NCBI GenBank assembly: GCA_043789035.1
Contig: JAYWIG010000200.1
Coordinates: 1-10,960, forward strand
Length of the DNA stretch: 10,960 nt
Direction of reading: 5' to 3'
Source of the DNA: JAYWIG01 sp043789035
Lineage (GTDB): Bacteria; Pseudomonadota; Gammaproteobacteria; Burkholderiales; Burkholderiaceae_E
Under the pieces are notes generated by a model. It did no database searches, was not told where the DNA came from, and saw only the letters and a list, made by a program, of their open reading frames with translations. Of the stretch, positions 6,581 to 10,960 are shown in pieces (position 1 is the stretch's first letter; each line of letters starts with the position of its first letter). The translations under genes were made by a program, and so were the position numbers.

Positions 6581-7821
6581 AGTTTGCGCTCCCATCACTT
6601 CCGAGCTTGAGCGGGCTTTTTCGATCCCCTCGCGCCAATGTCCAAACCGGCCGTCGTGGGGTTGGCTCACATCGATCAGTAGCAGCTATTGGTGAGCTAG
6701 ATACCATTCTGGTGTGGGCGGTTGCTGCGCTGTTGGCCTTTGGGCTGGTAATGGTTTACTCAGCTTCGATTGCCTTGCCAGATTCAGTTCGTTTTGCGAA
6801 GTATCAGCCTACGCATTTCTTGTGGCGCCATTTGTTCTCGATCTGTTTGGGCTCTATCGTTGGCGTTGCAATATTTGCAGTGCCGCTTCGGGTCTGGCAA
6901 AAGCTGGCGCCTTATCTTTTTCTTGCAGGTCTTGTTCTGCTCATCATGGTGTTGATCCCAGGTTTAGGCAAAGTGGTTTACGGCGCAAGGCGTTGGATTT
7001 CCTTGGGATTTATCAATCTTCAGCCTTCCGAATTAATGAAGTTGGCGGTAGTGTTGTATGCCAGTGACTTTGTGATTCGGCGGCAAGCGCAAATGCAATC
7101 GCTCCGACGCGGCTTCTTACCTATGGGTGCTGCAGTGGGTTTTGTGGGTATTCTGTTGCTACTTGAACCCGACATGGGTGCATTCATGGTGATCGCTGTG
7201 ATCGCCATGGGTGTATTGTTCTTAGGTGGCGTGAATGGCCGTTTGTTCGCCGGCCTGATTGTTGTGGCTGTCAGTGCGTTTAGCGCAATTATTTACTTCT
7301 CACCTTGGCGACGCGAGCGAATTTTCGCTTATCTCGATCCGTTCGAACCAACAAACGCACTAGGCAAAGGCTATCAACTTTCTCATTCGCTCATAGCCTT
7401 TGGTCGCGGTGAAATATTTGGCGTGGGCTTAGGTGGGTCGGTCGAAAAACTGCATTACCTGCCAGAAGCACATACCGACTTTTTGTTAGCAGTGATTGGT
7501 GAAGAGCTGGGTCTTATCGCCGTGCTGGCGGTTGTGTTTGGCTTTTACTGGATAACCAAGCGAGGTTTTGAGATTGGGCGGCAAGCGATTGCGCTGGACA
7601 AACCTTTTTCTGGAATGGTCGCCAAAGGCATCTCGGTCTGGTTAGGTGCGCAAGCCCTTATCAATATGGGTGTGAATGTTGGTGCGCTTCCAACTAAGGG
7701 TTTGACACTGCCTCTCATGAGTTATGGCGGCACAGGCATTTTGGTGAACATGGCAGCCGTAGCTATCTTGTTGCGTGTCGATTGGGAAAGTCGACGATTA
7801 ATGCGAGGAGTGTCAGTATGA
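6577..7821 (+). CDS. ftsW: FtsW, septal peptidoglycan glycosyltransferase (SEDS family)
   Basis: This 414-residue polytopic inner-membrane protein polymerises lipid II at the division septum as the partner of FtsI. A basic, probably cytoplasmic tail of about 40 residues precedes the first membrane segment (about 43-64, ending MVYSAS). Family motifs follow: ARRWISLGFINLQPSELMKL from 137, EPDMGAF near 197-203, the large periplasmic-loop segment LPEAHTDFLLAVIGEELG from 295 with the catalytic aspartate at about 301, and TKGLTLPLMSYGGTGILV from 373 near the C terminus. About ten hydrophobic segments are visible. The start is ATG 6577, within ATGA shared with murD and behind a strong GGAGG site. 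The stop overlaps murG. Its position between murD and murG is the usual one and separates it from the RodA branch of the family. Confidence 0.96.
   Translation: MKFALPSLPSLSGLFRSPRANVQTGRRGVGSHRSVAAIGELDTILVWAVAALLAFGLVMVYSASIALPDSVRFAKYQPTHFLWRHLFSICLGSIVGVAIFAVPLRVWQKLAPYLFLAGLVLLIMVLIPGLGKVVYGARRWISLGFINLQPSELMKLAVVLYASDFVIRRQAQMQSLRRGFLPMGAAVGFVGILLLLEPDMGAFMVIAVIAMGVLFLGGVNGRLFAGLIVVAVSAFSAIIYFSPWRRERIFAYLDPFEPTNALGKGYQLSHSLIAFGRGEIFGVGLGGSVEKLHYLPEAHTDFLLAVIGEELGLIAVLAVVFGFYWITKRGFEIGRQAIALDKPFSGMVAKGISVWLGAQALINMGVNVGALPTKGLTLPLMSYGGTGILVNMAAVAILLRVDWESRRLMRGVSV
7806..7810 (+). promoter_or_regulatory. Ribosome binding site of murG (decides the start)
   Basis: AGGAG in the last ftsW codons lies seven bases before the ATG at 7818. 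An in-frame ATG at 7782 lies wholly within ftsW and has no such site. A weak 5-bp hairpin (TGTCA 7811-7815 with TGACA 7819-7823) partly includes the start codon. Confidence 0.7.
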
Positions 7822-8912
7822 CAATCGCCTCCGCTCCTTCACGCACCATCATGATTATGGCTGGTGGAACTGGTGGCCATGTGATTCCTGGCTTAGCTGT
7901 CGCCGCAGAAATGCAGCGCCGCGCTTGGAATGTGGTTTGGCTAGGTCACCCAAAAGGTATGGAAGCTGTTTTAACTGCTAGGAACAATATTCCTATGCAA
8001 CCAGTGATTTTCTCTGGTTTTAGGGGCAAAGGCATCTTGGCTCAAGTGTTTATGCCGCTGAATATATTGCGGGCATTTTGGCAAAGTATTCAAGCAATGC
8101 GAGTGGTGAAGCCACATGTAGTGCTGGGCATGGGGGGCTACATCGCTTTGCCAGGTGGGCTAATGGCTTCGTTACTTGGTAAACCTTTGGTCGTGCATGA
8201 GCAAAACTCCGTCGCTGGATTGACGAATAAAATTCTCGCAAGTCTGGCGGATCGTTGTCTTAACGCATTTCCAAATAGTTTGAAAAATGCTGCTTGGGTC
8301 GGTAACCCGATTCGAGCTAATTTGTTAGATGTTAACCCGCCATTGGAGCGCTACTCTGCGCGGCAGGGGCCCTTGCAACTGTCTGTTGTGGGCGGAAGTT
8401 TAGGCGCGGCTGCATTGAATGATTTAGTGCCGAAAGCATTAGCGCTTATTCCGAAAGCACTTAGGCCGGTAGTAACGCATCAAAGTGGCAAGGGCAATCT
8501 TGCCACTTTACAGCAAGCCTATACCGATGCCGGCGTTGATGCTCAGTGCTTCGAATTTATTGATGACATGCGAAGTATTTATGCGCAAAGCGATTTGCTC
8601 ATTTGCAGAGCGGGTGCGATGACGGTTTGCGAAATTGCAGCAGTTGGGGTGGCGAGCTTACTCGTACCATTTCCTGCGGCTGTTGACGATCATCAAACCA
8701 CGAATGCGAATTTTTTAGTCGATGCAAAAGCGGGCTTGCTCATGCAACAGCGCGAATTAACGCCTGATCGATTGGCTGATGCAATGAGTAAGTTAAGCCG
8801 CCAATCATTGATGGTGATGGCGGTGAACGCCAAGGAATTAGCCAAGTCGGAGGCGACTTCTGCGGTGGCCGATGTTTGTGAAGCAATAGCGTTGAAATTG
8901 AAGACGGCATGA
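7818..8912 (+). CDS. murG: MurG, lipid II synthase (UDP-GlcNAc transferase)
   Basis: This 364-residue peripheral membrane glycosyltransferase of the GT-B fold works on the cytoplasmic face and adds GlcNAc to lipid I, giving lipid II. The N-terminal acceptor domain has the glycine-rich GGTGGH (16-21), a second glycine motif in GMGGYIALPG near 104-113, and HEQNSVAG at 127-134. The C-terminal donor domain has the third glycine motif GGSLG (192-196), RAGAMTVCE at 264-272, whose glutamate is the expected UDP-GlcNAc ribose contact, and DDHQTTNA at 290-297. Length is normal for the family. The start at 7818 is set by AGGAG and the ATGA overlap with ftsW. The stop overlaps murC in the same way. A perfect inverted repeat lies in the codons for SGKGNLATL. 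Confidence 0.97.
   Translation: MTIASAPSRTIMIMAGGTGGHVIPGLAVAAEMQRRAWNVVWLGHPKGMEAVLTARNNIPMQPVIFSGFRGKGILAQVFMPLNILRAFWQSIQAMRVVKPHVVLGMGGYIALPGGLMASLLGKPLVVHEQNSVAGLTNKILASLADRCLNAFPNSLKNAAWVGNPIRANLLDVNPPLERYSARQGPLQLSVVGGSLGAAALNDLVPKALALIPKALRPVVTHQSGKGNLATLQQAYTDAGVDAQCFEFIDDMRSIYAQSDLLICRAGAMTVCEIAAVGVASLLVPFPAAVDDHQTTNANFLVDAKAGLLMQQRELTPDRLADAMSKLSRQSLMVMAVNAKELAKSEATSAVADVCEAIALKLKTA
8482..8509 (+). other. Perfect 11-bp inverted repeat inside murG
   Basis: AAAGTGGCAAG at 8482-8492 is exactly complementary to CTTGCCACTTT at 8499-8509, with six bases between them. In RNA, G8493 and U8498 can form a wobble pair, leaving a GCAA tetraloop of the stable GNRA class. The stem is within murG codons and no T-tract follows it. 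The structure is read directly from the sequence; no function is known to me. Confidence 0.5.
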
Positions 8913-10312
8913 AGCATAAAGTAAAGCATATCCATTTTGTGGGCATTGGAGGCTCAGGCATGAGCGGTATCGCCGAAGTGCTGCTGAACTTAGGCTATCA
9001 AGTAACAGGTTCTGATACGTCGAGCAACGCTGCTACCCAAAGGCTTGCTTCGCTAGGTGCGACTGTGATGAAAGGCCATGCTTCTGAGAATGTTGATGGT
9101 GCCGATTGCATTGTTACTTCCACTGCCGTAAAAGGCGATAACCCAGAGGTCATGAAGGCAAGGGTGAATCGGATACCGATAGTGCCTCGCGCATTGATGT
9201 TGGCTGAGTTAATGAAACTCAAGCAAGGCATTGCGATTGCAGGCACACACGGTAAAACCACAACGACTAGTTTAGTAGCTTCAGTGTTGGCAAAATCGGG
9301 AATGGATCCTACGTTTGTTATAGGCGGGCGATTAAATAGCGCAGGTGCTAATGCAAGGTTAGGAACCGGTGATTACATTGTGGTGGAAGCCGATGAGTCA
9401 GATGCTTCGTTCCTCAACCTAACGCCGATGATGGCAGTGATAACGAATATCGACGCCGACCATATGGAAACTTATGGCCATGATTTCGCGAGGTTAAAGC
9501 ACGCCTTCGTCGACTTTACGCAGCGCTTGCCATTTTACGGCGCGGCGGTTCTTTGCGTAGATGATGTTCATGTGCGCGAGATCATGCCGATGATCTCAAA
9601 ACCTATTTTGACCTATGGACTTTCGCCGGAAGCGCAGTTTAGAGCTGTGAATGTTGAACCTGATTCGGGCCGCATGAAGTTCACTTTGTTGCGCGAAGGT
9701 AGCGCTCCGCTTGACGTAGTCCTGAACTTGCCTGGCGTTCACAATGTACTCAATGCATTGGCGGCGATCGCCATTGCTGATGAGTTGGGTGCCGCTGATG
9801 ATGCAATCGTTGCCGCTCTTGCTGAGTTCAATGGTGTCGGTAGAAGGTTTCAGCGCTACGGTGATTTACCTTCTATGCACGGTGGCGGTAACTTCACGCT
9901 GATCGATGATTACGGCCATCACCCGGTTGAAATGGCTGCGACTTTAGCAGCGGCTAGAGGTGCGTTCGAGGGTCGTAGAGTAGTGCTTGCCTTTCAGCCG
10001 CATCGCTATACGCGTACCCGCGATTTATTTGAAGACTTTGTGAAAGTGCTCTCAAGCGCTGACGTGGTGTTGCTTGCCGAGGTATATTCAGCCGGTGAGG
10101 CACCCATCGTCGCGGCTGATGGTAGAGCGCTGATGCGGGCCATTCGTTTGGTAGGGAAAGTTGAGCCAGTATTCGTTGAAGATATGGTCAATATGCCACA
10201 GGCAATTATTGATGCCGCAAGAGCTGGCGATGTTGTGATCACTATGGGTGCCGGTTCAGTAGGTGGTATTGCGGCGCAAGTGCGTGAAAAGCTTGTAGGT
10301 GCCGCTCTATGA
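8909..10312 (+). CDS. murC: MurC, UDP-MurNAc:L-alanine ligase
   Basis: This 467-residue cytoplasmic ligase carries out the first amino acid addition, joining L-alanine to UDP-MurNAc with ATP. The N-terminal Rossmann-like domain begins at once with HFVGIGGSGMSGIAE (9-23). The P-loop GTHGKTTT is at 112-119, EADESDASF at 160-168, DADHMETYG at 182-190, GVGRRFQRYG at 309-318, DDYGHHP at 333-339 and QPHRYTRT at 363-370. Histidine in the P-loop (GTHGKT) is typical of MurC and sets it apart from the other three Mur ligases here. Length is normal. The start is ATG 8909 within ATGA shared with murG; the ribosome binding site is weak (GAAGA at 8900-8904), so re-initiation after murG is likely. The stop overlaps ddl in ATGA. 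Confidence 0.97.
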   Translation: MKHKVKHIHFVGIGGSGMSGIAEVLLNLGYQVTGSDTSSNAATQRLASLGATVMKGHASENVDGADCIVTSTAVKGDNPEVMKARVNRIPIVPRALMLAELMKLKQGIAIAGTHGKTTTTSLVASVLAKSGMDPTFVIGGRLNSAGANARLGTGDYIVVEADESDASFLNLTPMMAVITNIDADHMETYGHDFARLKHAFVDFTQRLPFYGAAVLCVDDVHVREIMPMISKPILTYGLSPEAQFRAVNVEPDSGRMKFTLLREGSAPLDVVLNLPGVHNVLNALAAIAIADELGAADDAIVAALAEFNGVGRRFQRYGDLPSMHGGGNFTLIDDYGHHPVEMAATLAAARGAFEGRRVVLAFQPHRYTRTRDLFEDFVKVLSSADVVLLAEVYSAGEAPIVAADGRALMRAIRLVGKVEPVFVEDMVNMPQAIIDAARAGDVVITMGAGSVGGIAAQVREKLVGAAL

Positions 10313-10960
10313 GTCAAGCCGCTGGTCAGCATTTTGGCAAGGTCGCAGTTTTGTTTGGCGGCACATCGGGTGAGCGAGAAGTATCGCTGATGTCCGGTGC
10401 TGGCGTGCTCAAGGCTTTGCTTTCCGCTGGCGTGGACGCCCATGCGTTTGATCCGGCTGAGCGCCCCCTGCAGGCGTTAAAGGATGACGGTTTTGCTCGT
10501 GCTTTTATTGCATTGCATGGCCGAGGTGGCGAAGATGGCACTTTGCAAGGCGCGTTGGAGTGGCTAGGTATTCCTTACACCGGTAGCGGAGTCAAAGCAT
10601 CTGCTATCGCAATGGATAAAGTGACTACCAAGCAAATCTGGTCGCATGAAGGTTTGAGTTCTCCGCTCTATGTAAGCATTGGCTCTGAACTTCAAGGTGA
10701 CGATCTGGCAAAGGAACTAGCAGAACTGCCAAAACGCTTAGGTTTGCCTTTTATCATGAAGCCGCCTCATGAAGGCTCAACCATAGGTTTTTCGAAAATT
10801 GACTCCTCAGATCAGTCTTTGAAGGGTTTCGAATTAGCGGCTAAGTTAGATAGCGCTGTTTTGGCAGAGGCGTTTATTGCAGGCAGAGAGCTTACCGTAA
10901 CTATTCTTGGTGGCGGTGACGTACCAGCGAGAGCTTTGCCAATTATCGAAATCAGAGCTC
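10309..10960 (+). CDS. ddl: Ddl, D-alanine:D-alanine ligase, 5' part
   Basis: The frame opens at ATG 10309 and runs without a stop to the window edge, giving 217 residues of a protein usually a little over 300 long. Ddl is a cytoplasmic ATP-grasp enzyme that joins two D-alanines to make the dipeptide used by MurF. The N-terminal segment VAVLFGGTSGEREVSLMSG has the glutamate at 22 matching the D-Ala-binding Glu15 of E. coli DdlB. ALHGRGGEDGTLQGALEWLG, PYTGSG and AIAMDK follow. The ATP-grasp domain shows the lysine in FIMKP and the serine in HEGSTIG, and AGRELTVTILG lies near the end. Later catalytic residues are beyond the window. The first bases overlap murC (ATGA), with a moderate AGGT element eight bases upstream. 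In this position the gene corresponds to ddlB of enteric bacteria. Confidence 0.96.
   Translation, partial: MSQAAGQHFGKVAVLFGGTSGEREVSLMSGAGVLKALLSAGVDAHAFDPAERPLQALKDDGFARAFIALHGRGGEDGTLQGALEWLGIPYTGSGVKASAIAMDKVTTKQIWSHEGLSSPLYVSIGSELQGDDLAKELAELPKRLGLPFIMKPPHEGSTIGFSKIDSSDQSLKGFELAAKLDSAVLAEAFIAGRELTVTILGGGDVPARALPIIEIRA

Noticed and set aside
6714..7067. Open frame of 117 codons in another + frame inside ftsW.
   Set aside because: It lies wholly within ftsW, has no ribosome binding site that I can see and resembles no known protein; ftsW is unambiguous in its own frame.
1..10960. A new defence, mobile or biosynthetic system hidden in the window.
   Set aside because: Every base belongs to a recognised dcw gene in the conserved order, with no insertion, foreign gene or uncovered stretch.

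Overview
The window is a piece of the division and cell wall (dcw) gene cluster. All genes are on the + strand, with no intergenic DNA. The order is ftsI (3' end) - murE - murF - mraY - murD - ftsW - murG - murC - ddl (5' end). Protein signatures point to a betaproteobacterium, most likely Burkholderiales, with a moderate GC content judged by eye. They include the DAP-type DNPR motif in MurE, the NNAQREHQEF segment in MurF, a MurD lengthened by a central insert containing a GEFGLVRDGG / RLMPADALKIRG block, the AVDDHQTTNA segment in MurG, and a 389-residue MraY. The genus cannot be fixed from this window.

Layout: 1-774 is the end of ftsI, the septal transpeptidase. 771-2339 is murE, 2336-3793 murF, 3783-4952 mraY, 4952-6580 murD, 6577-7821 ftsW, 7818-8912 murG, 8909-10312 murC, and 10309 to the window edge is ddl. 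Every junction overlaps: six share 4 bases (GTGA or ATGA), one shares a single base (TAATG) and one shares 11 bases. This points to one polycistronic message with translational coupling. I saw no convincing internal promoter, terminator, RNA gene, mobile element or CRISPR array.

Together the genes run the cytoplasmic and inner-membrane part of peptidoglycan synthesis. Ddl makes D-Ala-D-Ala. MurC, MurD, MurE and MurF add L-Ala, D-Glu, meso-DAP and D-Ala-D-Ala to UDP-MurNAc. MraY moves the product onto undecaprenyl phosphate (lipid I) and MurG adds GlcNAc (lipid II). FtsW polymerises and FtsI cross-links it at the division septum.

This is a conserved housekeeping region and I do not see a new biological system in it. 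The points worth a second look are small: a predicted hairpin that buries the murF start codon, a perfect 11-bp inverted repeat with a GCAA-type loop inside murG, a GC-rich hairpin near the end of ftsI, an 11-base sequence shared by the murE/murF and murD/ftsW junctions, and a long MurD with altered central-domain motifs.
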